This document shows, piece after piece, positions 52,195 to 59,882 of a stretch of 64,000 bases of DNA (positions are counted from its first letter, which is position 1; each line of letters begins with the position of its first letter). The translations under genes and the position numbers were made by a program. Under the pieces are notes generated by a model, which was given only the letters and a program-made list of their open reading frames with translations, had not been told where the DNA came from and searched no databases. This DNA comes from a candidate division KSB1 bacterium (lineage in GTDB: Bacteria > Zhuqueibacterota > Zhuqueibacteria > Zhuqueibacterales > Zhuqueibacteraceae), in the NCBI GenBank assembly GCA_034506175.1, contig JAPDQB010000029.1, positions 1-64,000 of the forward strand, written 5' to 3'.

Positions 52195-53436
52195 TTAATC
52201 AGTTGTTGCATTGATGATCGCGCGAATTTCCTCGTCCGTCAGATTGCGGGGCATCGTTTTCGCCCTGTTGAAAATCGCCTCGACCCATTCGCGTTTCGGC
52301 TCGTAGCCGTGCTCATTCAACCAGTAAATCACATTCGACTCGCCGCTCATGTGGCCGATTTCGATCTCCTGCTGGCGGCCGAACCAGCTCGCCGGCACGC
52401 CGGAATAAACACGATCCGCCAGCCAATCTTGCCCCTTCTTTTTCGCCTTTGCAATCGCTGCGGCATGCACGCCGGTGCCGGTGCGAAAAGCGTCACGGCC
52501 CAGCACCGGATAGTTCACCGGAATCGGCACTTCACAGGCGCGCGAGACCAAATCGGCGTAATCTTTGAGCATGGTCAAATCGTTGTCAATCCACCCCAGC
52601 AGCTTGCAATTGACCAGCACCAAATCCAAAGGCGTGTTGCCGACGCGCTCGCCGATGCCGAGCATCGTGCCGTGCACCCGATCCGCGCCGGCTTCAATAG
52701 CCGCCAGCGTGTTGGTCAGCGAAAGGCTGCGATCGCGATGGCCGTGCCAATCGACTTTGACCTCCGGATCGATTTTGTGCACGACGCTGCGCACAAAGCG
52801 AATGAGCGCTTTCACCCCGCTCGGCGTGGCATGGCCGACCGTGTCGCAACAGACAACACGTTTCGCGCCGCAATTCACCGCGGTCGAGTACAACGCCCGG
52901 ATGTCGTCGGGATGCGAACGAATCGTGTCCTCGGTCACGAACATCGACGGCAGCCCTTGCTTGACGACGAACGTGACGGCTTTTTCCACCGTGTGCAGGA
53001 GAAAATCAAGATTCCACTCTTCAGCATATTGGCGAATCGGGCTGGAGCCGATAAACGTTGCCGCTTCGATGGACATGCCGACTTGCTGCACGGTTTCAAC
53101 AATCGGAATGATGTCCGCCTCCATGGTGCGTGCGGCGCAGTTCGGGAAAATGCGCAGCTTGCTGTTGGCAATTTCTTTGGCCAGCGCCATCACGTCCGCT
53201 TTCGCGCGCGGCCCGGCCCCCGGCAAGCCGATGTTGGCCGCCTGAATGCCAAGCTCGTGCATGTAATGCAAAATGCGAATCTTGTCCGCAATCGGCGGAT
53301 CGGTCACCGACGGCGATTGCAATCCGTCGCGCAGCGTCTCGTCGTCGAACTCAATCGGTTTGTCCGGCTTCCACGCGCCGTCGTGGACGTTCCAATCGTA
53401 AATGAGATCACGCCCGTTGAAGTTTTCCATAGCCAC
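52195..53436 (-). CDS. 2-isopropylmalate/homocitrate synthase-like protein
   Basis: This 413-residue HMGL-like condensing enzyme has the DETLRDGLQSP metal and substrate motif, a His pair in VDWHGHRDRS, and GERVGNTPLDLVL near residue 260. It lacks the C-terminal regulatory (LeuA dimer) domain, so it is shorter than leucine-inhibited LeuA and more like homocitrate or short isopropylmalate synthases. The exact acyl acceptor is not predictable. It is flanked by a nucleotide hydrolase and a crotonase, not by leucine genes. Confidence 0.82.
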   Translation of the reverse strand: MAMENFNGRDLIYDWNVHDGAWKPDKPIEFDDETLRDGLQSPSVTDPPIADKIRILHYMHELGIQAANIGLPGAGPRAKADVMALAKEIANSKLRIFPNCAARTMEADIIPIVETVQQVGMSIEAATFIGSSPIRQYAEEWNLDFLLHTVEKAVTFVVKQGLPSMFVTEDTIRSHPDDIRALYSTAVNCGAKRVVCCDTVGHATPSGVKALIRFVRSVVHKIDPEVKVDWHGHRDRSLSLTNTLAAIEAGADRVHGTMLGIGERVGNTPLDLVLVNCKLLGWIDNDLTMLKDYADLVSRACEVPIPVNYPVLGRDAFRTGTGVHAAAIAKAKKKGQDWLADRVYSGVPASWFGRQQEIEIGHMSGESNVIYWLNEHGYEPKREWVEAIFNRAKTMPRNLTDEEIRAIINATTD

Positions 53437-53454
53437 CTCGCTTTCGTTTGCCGG

Positions 53455-54237
53455 TTACTTTCCCTGAAAATTCGCCGGCCGTTTTTCCAGGAACGCCTTC
53501 GTGCCCTCCTTCATATCCTCCGTCGAGAAGCATAAGCCGAAGAGATTGGATTCGAGCTGCACGCCTTCTTCGAGTGTCATTTCCAGGCCGTGCACCACCG
53601 CTTCGAGTGTGAGCTTCACCGCAACCGGGCCTTTCTTGAAAACGGTTTGCAAAATCTCTTCGCATTTGGCAATGAGCTGGTCCGGCGGCGTGACGTGATT
53701 CACCCAGCCGAGGCGATACGCCTCCGCCGCGTCAATCATGTTGCCGGTGATGAGCAGCTCGATGGCGCGGCCTTTGCCGATGAGCCGCGGCAGGCGCTGC
53801 GAGCCGCCGTTGCCGCACATGATGCCGAGATTCACCTCCGGCTGGCCGAACTTCGCTTTCTCGGAAGCGACGCGAATATGGCAGGCCAGCGCCAATTCAC
53901 TGCCGCCCCCGAGACAGAAGCCGTTCACCGCGGCAATGATCGGCTTGGGGAAATGCTCGATGAAGCGCAAAATTTCCTGGCTTTGTAGCGAGAACTCTTT
54001 CGCGCTCACCGGTGTTTGTTTCGCCAGCTCGCCAATATCCGCCCCGGCGGCAAACGCCTTCTCTCCCGCGCCCGTCAAAATCACCCCGCCGACGTTCGGA
54101 TCATCTTTCACCGCGGCCAGCGCCTGCTGCAATTCCTGCATGGTTTGCCAATTCAGCGCATTGAGCTTGTCGGGACGGTTGAGGGTGAGGTAGGCAATTT
54201 TGTTTTTGGTTTCAAAAATAATGTTTTGAAATGACAT
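53455..54237 (-). CDS. Enoyl-CoA hydratase/isomerase (crotonase)
   Basis: This 260-residue crotonase has the oxyanion-hole segment AGADIGELAK, the GGGSELALACHIRVAS block and the active-site region QPEVNLGIMCGNGGSQRLPRL, in which a Met-Cys replaces the usual Ile-Pro. It would hydrate trans-2-enoyl-CoA in fatty acid breakdown. The start at 54237 is chosen because TGGAG lies 8 nt upstream; an in-frame ATG exists 10 codons earlier. It lies next to the CoA dehydrogenase and thiolase genes of this window. Confidence 0.9.
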   Translation of the reverse strand: MSFQNIIFETKNKIAYLTLNRPDKLNALNWQTMQELQQALAAVKDDPNVGGVILTGAGEKAFAAGADIGELAKQTPVSAKEFSLQSQEILRFIEHFPKPIIAAVNGFCLGGGSELALACHIRVASEKAKFGQPEVNLGIMCGNGGSQRLPRLIGKGRAIELLITGNMIDAAEAYRLGWVNHVTPPDQLIAKCEEILQTVFKKGPVAVKLTLEAVVHGLEMTLEEGVQLESNLFGLCFSTEDMKEGTKAFLEKRPANFQGK

Positions 54238-54266
54238 TGGTTGCTCCAGATTAAATTGATCGTTCA

Positions 54267-54485
54267 CTAAAACAGAAATTCGTGCAACTCGTTAATGGCA
54301 ATTGGCCGCGTCTCCGGCAGGCCGGTTTCTGCGGCGTAATCCAAATAGGAAGCGATGGCATCACGCAAGCTTTGCATTGCTTTGGGGCGAGTATTTCCAC
54401 TGCCGACGACTCCCAGTTCCAAACACAGCGCGACGAATTGGTTGCCTGATTTTTTAGGACGGCTGTATAGTATTTCATTTGACAC
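54267..54485 (-). CDS. HicB-like antitoxin-type small protein
   Basis: This 72-residue protein resembles the HicB partial RNase-H-like fold (QFVALCLELGVVGSGNTRPKA, then AMQSLRDAIASYLDYAAETG). HicB proteins normally neutralise a HicA RNase. The gene next to it (54475-54812) does not look like HicA and is frameshifted, so the toxin partner is uncertain. They overlap by about 11 bp. Confidence 0.6.
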   Translation of the reverse strand: MSNEILYSRPKKSGNQFVALCLELGVVGSGNTRPKAMQSLRDAIASYLDYAAETGLPETRPIAINELHEFLF

Positions 54486-54812
54486 CTCTTTTCATTTTTT
54501 GTTGAAACAATCCTTCGGCACGATGGATCAAGTCTTCACGTTTTGGTCGTCCTAAAAATATGCCCGTGGCTGCATGCACATAAATGTCTGCCAGTATACC
54601 GATTTGAGTTTTTCCTCCATAACTGAGCCAAATTGGGGACATGCCAGGCAAAGCTGTCAGGCAAAAGTCGCCTCGCCCGGGTAGACCGCAGTGCCGATTT
54701 CTTTCATTAACCAACGGCCCACGGCCTCGCGAGCAGAAGTAGCATCCGGCAAGCGCAGCGAGGGTGCAATAAGTGGCGTTGTCATTGGCTCGTCATTTAA
54801 AACTTCTGCCAT
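54475..54812 (-). pseudogene. Small unknown protein, frameshifted
   Basis: A first frame from ATG at 54812 reads MAEVLNDEPMTTPLIAPSLR through WLMKEIGTAVYPGEATF and stops near 54660. The second frame then continues as LTALPGMSPIWLSYGGKTQIG and ILADIYVHAATGIFLGRP to a stop at 54475. Joining the two gives one protein of about 110 residues, so a single indel near 54660 separates them. Family unknown. It overlaps the HicB-like gene. Confidence 0.6.
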
Positions 54813-54854
54813 AAATTATTCCTCGTTATTTTTTTGATTCAACGGTTATCGTTA

Positions 54855-55682
54855 CTACCAACGTTCATAAACCTCCGGCCGCCGATCTCTTAAAAACGGC
54901 CGCACCTGCCGCATCTCCTCGATGCGCGATAAATCGCAATCGACCAGCAATAATTTTTCTTCGCCGTGCGGCGCGCGAGCAATCACCTCGCCGGAGGGAT
55001 CGACGACGAAACTGCCGCCGGTAAATTCCGCCGCCGGCTCTTTGCCGACGCGATTGACGGCGGCGACGAACACCTGATTTTGAAACGCCAAGCCTTGCAT
55101 CTCGATCTCGTACATTTTGATCGGATCGTTGACGAGTCCGGCAAACGGCGTGAAAATAATCTCCGCGCCCTGTAAAACCAGTTGCCGCGTGTATTCCGGA
55201 AAGTGCCGGTCGTAACAAATCGCCACGCCGATCTTGACGCTGTCGAGATCAAAAACCTGCGGCGGCGTGTTGCCGGGCCAGTAATAAAATTTCTCGTTGA
55301 AGCCGGGCTCCTCAGCGATGTGCGTCATCCGCACCGGGCCGAGCGCCGGACCGCCGGTGGCTTTCAATAAAACCGTTGAATCGTAATATTCTCCCGCACC
55401 GGCGCGCTCGAAGATGTTCAGCAAGATGTGAATGTTTTCAGAGACAGCAGACTCAGAAAATTTTTTCACCGTTGGCCCGTCAATGGCTTCCGCCCATTGG
55501 AAGAATTTTTTCTCGGCGCGATATTGCGGAAAGAAAGGCAGCAAGCCCAGTTCGCTGAAGCAGATCATTTGCGCGCCCGCTTGCGCGGCCTGTTTTACCC
55601 AATCGAGGCCTTTCTGTTGATTGGCCGCAAGATTTTCCGTGACGGCCATCTGCACGAGGGCGAGGCGGAGAGATTTAGGCAT
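54855..55682 (-). CDS. Nitrilase-superfamily carbon-nitrogen hydrolase with altered catalytic Lys
   Basis: This 275-residue protein is most like the N-carbamoylputrescine amidase/beta-ureidopropionase branch of the nitrilase superfamily. The catalytic Glu (CFSELGLLPF) and the nucleophile Cys (VAICYDRHFPEY) are present. The segment that usually reads YRK-THI with the catalytic Lys reads VRM-THI here, Met for Lys. The following PGFNEKFYYWPGN is well conserved. A single base change (AAG to ATG) would explain it. The enzyme may be inactive or use a different base. It overlaps the next gene by 8 bp. Confidence 0.82.
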   Translation of the reverse strand: MPKSLRLALVQMAVTENLAANQQKGLDWVKQAAQAGAQMICFSELGLLPFFPQYRAEKKFFQWAEAIDGPTVKKFSESAVSENIHILLNIFERAGAGEYYDSTVLLKATGGPALGPVRMTHIAEEPGFNEKFYYWPGNTPPQVFDLDSVKIGVAICYDRHFPEYTRQLVLQGAEIIFTPFAGLVNDPIKMYEIEMQGLAFQNQVFVAAVNRVGKEPAAEFTGGSFVVDPSGEVIARAPHGEEKLLLVDCDLSRIEEMRQVRPFLRDRRPEVYERW

Positions 55683-56001
55683 GTGCCAATTTCGTTTTTT
55701 TGTGCCGTGATGTGTTCCCGTTGGTTGAAGCTTTCTTAATTGTTTTCAGTCGCGGCTTTACAATCTGTGAACGCCGCGGGCGCAATCGATCAATTTCGAT
55801 ATGAACGACTGGGCGGCCGGTCTCCGCATTGATTTGGGCGTTGCGAAGATTGTATTCGCGCAATTCCTTGTCGTAAGTCGGCAAGAGCACCACTTGCGCA
55901 CCGTAAGGGATTCTTTCTGCGAAGCGCGGATGTTCGAGGACATAACGGCTAAACTCGAGCCCTAAATCCAAACTGCGCTCACAAAGCTCATTTGCTCTCA
56001 T
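55675..56001 (-). CDS. DUF5647-like small protein
   Basis: This 108-residue protein has the block LGLEFSRYVLEHPRFAERIP and GAQVVLLPTYDKELREYNL, followed by a VVHIEIDRLRPRR stretch and a basic C-terminal tail rich in Lys and Thr. It resembles DUF5647. Such proteins usually lie next to a second small gene like the one at 55988-56323, as here, with a 14-bp overlap. The function is unknown. Confidence 0.72.
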   Translation of the reverse strand: MRANELCERSLDLGLEFSRYVLEHPRFAERIPYGAQVVLLPTYDKELREYNLRNAQINAETGRPVVHIEIDRLRPRRSQIVKPRLKTIKKASTNGNTSRHKKTKLAHA

Positions 56002-56323
56002 ATTCTTTCATCTCCTTCAAAAATTCATTTTTGTATTGGCGCCAATTCTTTTTGATGTCTTCAACGGCCTGGGTTAAACCCGCATTGAAATCAGTAACTT
56101 TGATGAAGATTTTATCTTGTTTTTTGCCAAAGTGCAACAGGTCTCTATGCACAAAGCCGTGAGCCGTGTCGTAGCGCACCACCGGATGCTATTTGTCGCC
56201 GACTTTGGTTTCATATTGTACGACAAATTTTAGAATCCGTCCTTTTTCAACGAGGTGCGTATAGCGATACCGGTCAATGAGGCTGAATTCGTAAACATAC
56301 TGGACCTCACGAGCCATCTCCAT
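55988..56323 (-). pseudogene. Small conserved protein with in-frame amber codon
   Basis: From ATG at 56323 the frame reads MEMAREVQYVYEF and RILKFVVQYETKVGDK, then TAG (56191-56189), then HPVVRYDTAHGFVHRDLL and KIFIKVTDFNAG to 55988. Related small proteins carry Trp before HPVVRYD, so TGG to TAG is the likely change. The part after the stop could be started at an internal GTG or ATG. It is the usual partner of the DUF5647-like gene downstream. Confidence 0.6.
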
Positions 56324-56341
56324 TCCCCCTTCGTGTTCAAT

Positions 56342-57226
56342 TTAAATTCCCAAATCCATCACCTTTGGCTTCTCGCCGGAGTAATCGTAAAAACCCTTGC
56401 CGCTCTTCTTGCCGTGATAGCCGGCCAGCACCATTTTGCGCAGCAGCGGCGGCGGCGCGTATTTGGCGTCGCGATATTCCTTGAACATGATCTCGGCGAT
56501 GAAATACGTCGTGTCGATGCCGACGAAATCCAGCAGCGTCAGCGGCCCCATCGGATGGCCGCAGCCGAGCGTCATGCCCTTGTCGATGTCTTCAATTGAA
56601 GCGACTTTGTTCTCGACGGCGCGGATCGCATCCAGCAAATACGGCACGAGCAGGAGATTGACGACGAAGCCGGAATTGTCTCTGCAGGTGATTGGTTCCT
56701 TGCCGAGCGATTTGGCAAAGGCAAACGCGGCGTCGAATGTTTCCTGGCTGGTGGCGATGGTGCGCACCACTTCGACCAGCTTCATGAGCGGCACCGGATT
56801 GAAGAAGTGCAGGCCGACGAAACGGTCGCCGCGCTTGGTGACTGCCGCCATTTCGGTGATGGTCAATGACGAGGTGTTGCTGGCAAAAATAGTCGAGGGT
56901 GGACAAGCGGCGTCAAGCTCGGCAAAAATTTCTTTCTTGAGATCGATATTTTCCACCACGGCTTCGATGATGAGATCGCAATCTTTCAAGTCAGCCAGCT
57001 TGGTGGTGCCGGAAATGTTCGCCATTGTCGCGGCTTTTTGCTCGGCGGCCATCTTGCCCTTCTCCACGCTTTTGGCGAGAAAGCCGTCGATTTTGCCCAA
57101 GCCTTTTTTGAGCAACTCGTCATTGACTTCGCGCACAACGGTTTGATAGCCGGATTGCGCGCAAACCTGCACAATGCCCGAACCCATCAATCCGCAACCA
57201 ACAACGCCAACGGTTTTAATTGCCAT
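56342..57226 (-). CDS. 3-hydroxybutyryl-CoA dehydrogenase (second copy)
   Basis: This 294-residue enzyme of the same family as 19971-20837 has a Rossmann motif GCGLMGSGIV, catalytic His in HFFNPVPLMKLVEV, Asn in ASNTSSLTITEM and the C-terminal CGHPMGPLTLLDFVG block. It reduces acetoacetyl-CoA or oxidises 3-hydroxyacyl-CoA. With the thiolase at 58269-59444 and the crotonase at 53455-54237 it makes a short fatty acid oxidation or butyrate-type set on one strand, interrupted by two coiled-coil genes and several small genes. Confidence 0.92.
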   Translation of the reverse strand: MAIKTVGVVGCGLMGSGIVQVCAQSGYQTVVREVNDELLKKGLGKIDGFLAKSVEKGKMAAEQKAATMANISGTTKLADLKDCDLIIEAVVENIDLKKEIFAELDAACPPSTIFASNTSSLTITEMAAVTKRGDRFVGLHFFNPVPLMKLVEVVRTIATSQETFDAAFAFAKSLGKEPITCRDNSGFVVNLLLVPYLLDAIRAVENKVASIEDIDKGMTLGCGHPMGPLTLLDFVGIDTTYFIAEIMFKEYRDAKYAPPPLLRKMVLAGYHGKKSGKGFYDYSGEKPKVMDLGI

Positions 57227-57285
57227 ATTGTCTCCTCGATAGTTTTCAGCTTACGCTTTACGCCTCACGCTTTACGCATGACGTG

Positions 57286-57693
57286 TCAGTTCCGCTGCAG
57301 CGCCTTTTCGATAATGCCGAGGCGATATTCCATCTGGCGCATCTGCGCTTGCATTTCGGTTTGTGAAAGCTCGCCGTCAAAATTCGCGGGCCCTCCATTG
57401 CCGGCGCTGGCTTTCCAGTTGTTGCCCATCCACGGCTGGTGTGAATCAGAAAATAAATTATCCAAATCCTCATCGGATAATTTGTCTTCCAGCATTTTGG
57501 CGAGCCGTTGGATCTGCCGGCTCAGATCTTCCATGTTCCGGCGAAACTCCGCCCGCATCTCGCGAATTTCATTCAGGCTCTCGCGCGAGCATTGTCGCAA
57601 TTCGCGCATGCCCTCACGCAATTCGATGATTTCGGCGAGCAGAAAGCTTTGGATCGTTTCCACCACGAGCTTCCGCAATTGTTTTTCGGTCAT
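57286..57693 (-). CDS. Coiled-coil protein of unknown function
   Basis: This 135-residue protein is almost wholly helical, with heptad-like Leu/Ile spacing (IQSFLLAEIIELREGMRELRQ, NEIREMRAEFRRNMED, LSRQIQRLAKMLEDKLSD) and a Gly/Asn-rich break (WMGNNWKASAGNGG). The start at 57693 is set by AAGGAGAT 7 nt upstream. It lies beside another coiled-coil gene on the same strand; they may interact. No catalytic motif is visible. Confidence 0.7.
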   Translation of the reverse strand: MTEKQLRKLVVETIQSFLLAEIIELREGMRELRQCSRESLNEIREMRAEFRRNMEDLSRQIQRLAKMLEDKLSDEDLDNLFSDSHQPWMGNNWKASAGNGGPANFDGELSQTEMQAQMRQMEYRLGIIEKALQRN

Positions 57694-57758
57694 TGAATGA
57701 TCTCCTTGATATGCCATTATAGACAAGCAAGTTTCACGTTCCGCCATAGGCGAGTTCA

Positions 57759-58235
57759 TCAAACTGCGACAGTACTTCTCGACCTTAATTGGGCCACATC
57801 CAACTCCAGCCGATGGATTCTTTCGCCATAATTCAAGCGATCTTTGATGAGGGCCATGTCCTTTTGCATATCTCGAATGACTTCCATGACGACGACGAAC
57901 TTTTCGTTGATTTCGGCAAATTTTTTATCATTCTCCTGCTGCATGGCCGTAAAGCGTTTGTCCATCTCCTGCTGCATGGCCGTAAAGCGTTTGTCCATCT
58001 CCTGCTGCATGGCCGCAAAGCGTTTGTCCATCTCCTGCTGCATGGCCGCAAAGCGTTCTGCTTGGTCTTTACTGAGCTGATGAAGCCCCTCGAGGAGTTG
58101 AGAAATTTTTTGTTCGTGGCGTTCAAGCGTTTCCTTGACATTGCGAACTTCGACCTGCAAGGCTTTCAACTCAGGAACCAAGAGATCTTGAATAGCGGCG
58201 CGAAAGCCACCCACGGCACCAGTGATTTCATCCAT
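57759..58235 (-). CDS. Coiled-coil protein with tandem 11-residue repeats
   Basis: This 158-residue helical protein has, at about residues 57-100, four near-identical 11-residue units (RFAAMQQEMDK type, with A or T at one place), followed by a helical end with IRDMQKDMALIKDRL. The repeats are encoded by 33-bp tandem DNA repeats at about 57933-58056 and can change number by slippage. Similar repeats occur in bacterial coiled-coil and Borrelia Bdr-like proteins. The function is unknown. An AGGAGT-like sequence precedes the ATG. Confidence 0.75.
   Translation of the reverse strand: MDEITGAVGGFRAAIQDLLVPELKALQVEVRNVKETLERHEQKISQLLEGLHQLSKDQAERFAAMQQEMDKRFAAMQQEMDKRFTAMQQEMDKRFTAMQQENDKKFAEINEKFVVVMEVIRDMQKDMALIKDRLNYGERIHRLELDVAQLRSRSTVAV
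57933..58056. repeat. 33-bp tandem repeat array inside a coiled-coil gene
   Basis: About four units of 33 bp (CGTTTGTCCATCTCCTGCTG, then CATGGCCGTAAAG or CATGGCCGCAAAG) encode the 11-residue units of the gene at 57759-58235. The period keeps the reading frame. Confidence 0.85.
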
Positions 58236-58268
58236 TTGGGCACTCCTTTCTTAAAATAAAAAGCAAAA

Positions 58269-59444
58269 TCACATCGCCTCCACAATCACCGCCGCGCCCT
58301 GGCCGCCGCCGATGCAGGCCGTTGCCAGGCCGTATTTCGCTTTGCGCCGGCGCAGCTCGTGCAAAATCGTCAGCGTCAAGCGTGTGCCGCTCGCGGCAAG
58401 CGGATGGCCGATGGCAATGGCGCCGCCGTTGACGTTGGTGCGGCTGCGGTCGAGCCCCAACTCTTTTTCGACCGCGAGATATTGCGGCGCAAACGCTTCA
58501 TTCACTTCAACCAAATCCATTTGTTCCAGTTTCATGCCGGCGCGCTGCAAAGCGTTGCGGCTGGCCGGCGCCGGGCCGATGCCCATAAGACTCGGCTCCA
58601 CGCCCGAAAATCCCCAATTGATTAATCGGCCAATCGCTTTCAGTCCGCGTTTGTTCGCCAAATCCGCGGTAGTCATGACCATCGCCGCGGCGCCGTCCAC
58701 AATGCCGCTCGCATTGCCGGCGGTGATGGCGCCATCTTTTTTGAAATAGGGCGTCAGCTTCGCGAGGCCGTCGAGTGTCGTGTCCGGCCGCGGATGCTCG
58801 TCGCGGGCGAACTGGCCTTTTTTGCCGAGATCGATAGGCGTCACTTCTTCGGCAAGCTTGCCGCTTTCCCACGCCGCTTTCGTGCGCATCTGGCTCATAT
58901 AAGCATACTCATCAGTGGCCGCACGCGTTACGCCGTATTTCTCCGCCAGATTTTCGGCGGTCTGCGCCATCGTGAGACCGCAATTGGTATCGAGCAGCGC
59001 TTCCCACAGATAATCTTCCAATTTGCCGGAATTGAGGCGCAAGCCCCAGCGCGCGCCGCGAATGATGTGCGGCGCCTGGCTCATGCTCTCCGTGCCGCCG
59101 ACGAGCACGAAGTCCGCTTCATTCATCAACAGCAATCTTGCGCCTTGCACGATTGCTTCGAAGCCGGACCCGCACAAACGATTCACCGTCACCGCCGGCA
59201 CCGGCACGGGCACGCCGGCCTTCAAGCCCACGTGCCGGGCGAGATAAGCGGCGTCAGTCGAGGTTTGCAAAACATTGCCGAAAATCACATGATTGATATC
59301 ATCGGGCTTGATGCCGGCCTTGGCAATGGCCGCTTTCGCCGCATGCACGCCGAGATCGGTGGCGGAAATCTCGCGCAACGCGCCGCCGAACGCGCCGAAC
59401 GCGGTGCGCATGCCGCTGAGAAAGACAACGTTTTCGATTTTCAT
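58269..59444 (-). CDS. Acetyl-CoA C-acetyltransferase (thiolase)
   Basis: This thiolase of about 391 residues has the nucleophile Cys in NRLCGSGFEA (about residues 86-95), the His in IGHPLAASGTR and the second Cys in CIGGGQGAAVIVE. It condenses or splits acetoacetyl-CoA or 3-ketoacyl-CoA. The ATG at 59444 follows GGAGAT; a longer frame starts 13 codons upstream without a ribosome binding site. It belongs functionally with the dehydrogenase at 56342 and the crotonase at 53455. Confidence 0.93.
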   Translation of the reverse strand: MKIENVVFLSGMRTAFGAFGGALREISATDLGVHAAKAAIAKAGIKPDDINHVIFGNVLQTSTDAAYLARHVGLKAGVPVPVPAVTVNRLCGSGFEAIVQGARLLLMNEADFVLVGGTESMSQAPHIIRGARWGLRLNSGKLEDYLWEALLDTNCGLTMAQTAENLAEKYGVTRAATDEYAYMSQMRTKAAWESGKLAEEVTPIDLGKKGQFARDEHPRPDTTLDGLAKLTPYFKKDGAITAGNASGIVDGAAAMVMTTADLANKRGLKAIGRLINWGFSGVEPSLMGIGPAPASRNALQRAGMKLEQMDLVEVNEAFAPQYLAVEKELGLDRSRTNVNGGAIAIGHPLAASGTRLTLTILHELRRRKAKYGLATACIGGGQGAAVIVEAM

Positions 59445-59795
59445 GGTGATCTCCAATTTTAAATTTGCAATTGAAAATTGCAATTTTATGCTATACGATT
59501 CACGCCATGGCCGCAGCTTTCAGGTGCAAAACTAATTTGTCATGAGCAAATGAAATTTGTATTAAGATAACATTTCTTGGGCAGGCAGGCAAGGAAAAAG
59601 ATGAGGAGTTCGTCATGCCTCAGAGCTATGCTGTCACCGTCGCAACAAAAAAACGGATTGGGGAGCGGTTCGCCCGTCCCCTCCGCCATCGCCACACACA
59701 CGCGCGCAAAGACATGAATTTTTCAAAAAATTTTGAAGAAATGGCTTGACTCAAATTGGAAAATCTGAGGCATTTCAATACAGAAGGAAAAGCAC
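59445..59795. other. Divergent intergenic region, thiolase to FTR1
   Basis: No gene is supported. A palindromic A/T-rich stretch around 59455-59485 (AATTGCAA and TTGCAATT arms) lies just upstream of the thiolase start. The remainder shows no repeat or RNA, and the FTR1 promoter lies at its right end. Confidence 0.45.
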
Positions 59796-59823
59796 TTGAT
59801 TTTTGCGGAAAAGCTCGTATATT
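59796..59823 (+). promoter_or_regulatory. Sigma70-type promoter for FTR1 operon
   Basis: TTGATT (59796-59801) and TATATT (59818-59823) are separated by 16 nt, placing the transcription start near 59830, about 53 nt before the ATG at 59883. Iron control is expected for such an operon but I see no convincing Fur box. Confidence 0.55.
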
Positions 59824-59882
59824 AAATTTATGTTAAACTATTCTTACCGTAAATCAGAATGATTCGTAATTGAGTGTGAAAC

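Noticed and set aside
52309-53535. Long plus-strand frame opposite the isopropylmalate synthase-like gene
   Set aside because: The minus strand encodes the conserved metal motif and His pair; the plus frame does not.
57933-58056. 33-bp repeats as a CRISPR array
   Set aside because: There are no spacers; the units follow each other directly and encode a coiled-coil protein in frame.
59823-59882. Fur box before the FTR1 gene
   Set aside because: No good match to the 19-bp consensus could be found, only a weak A/T-rich similarity.
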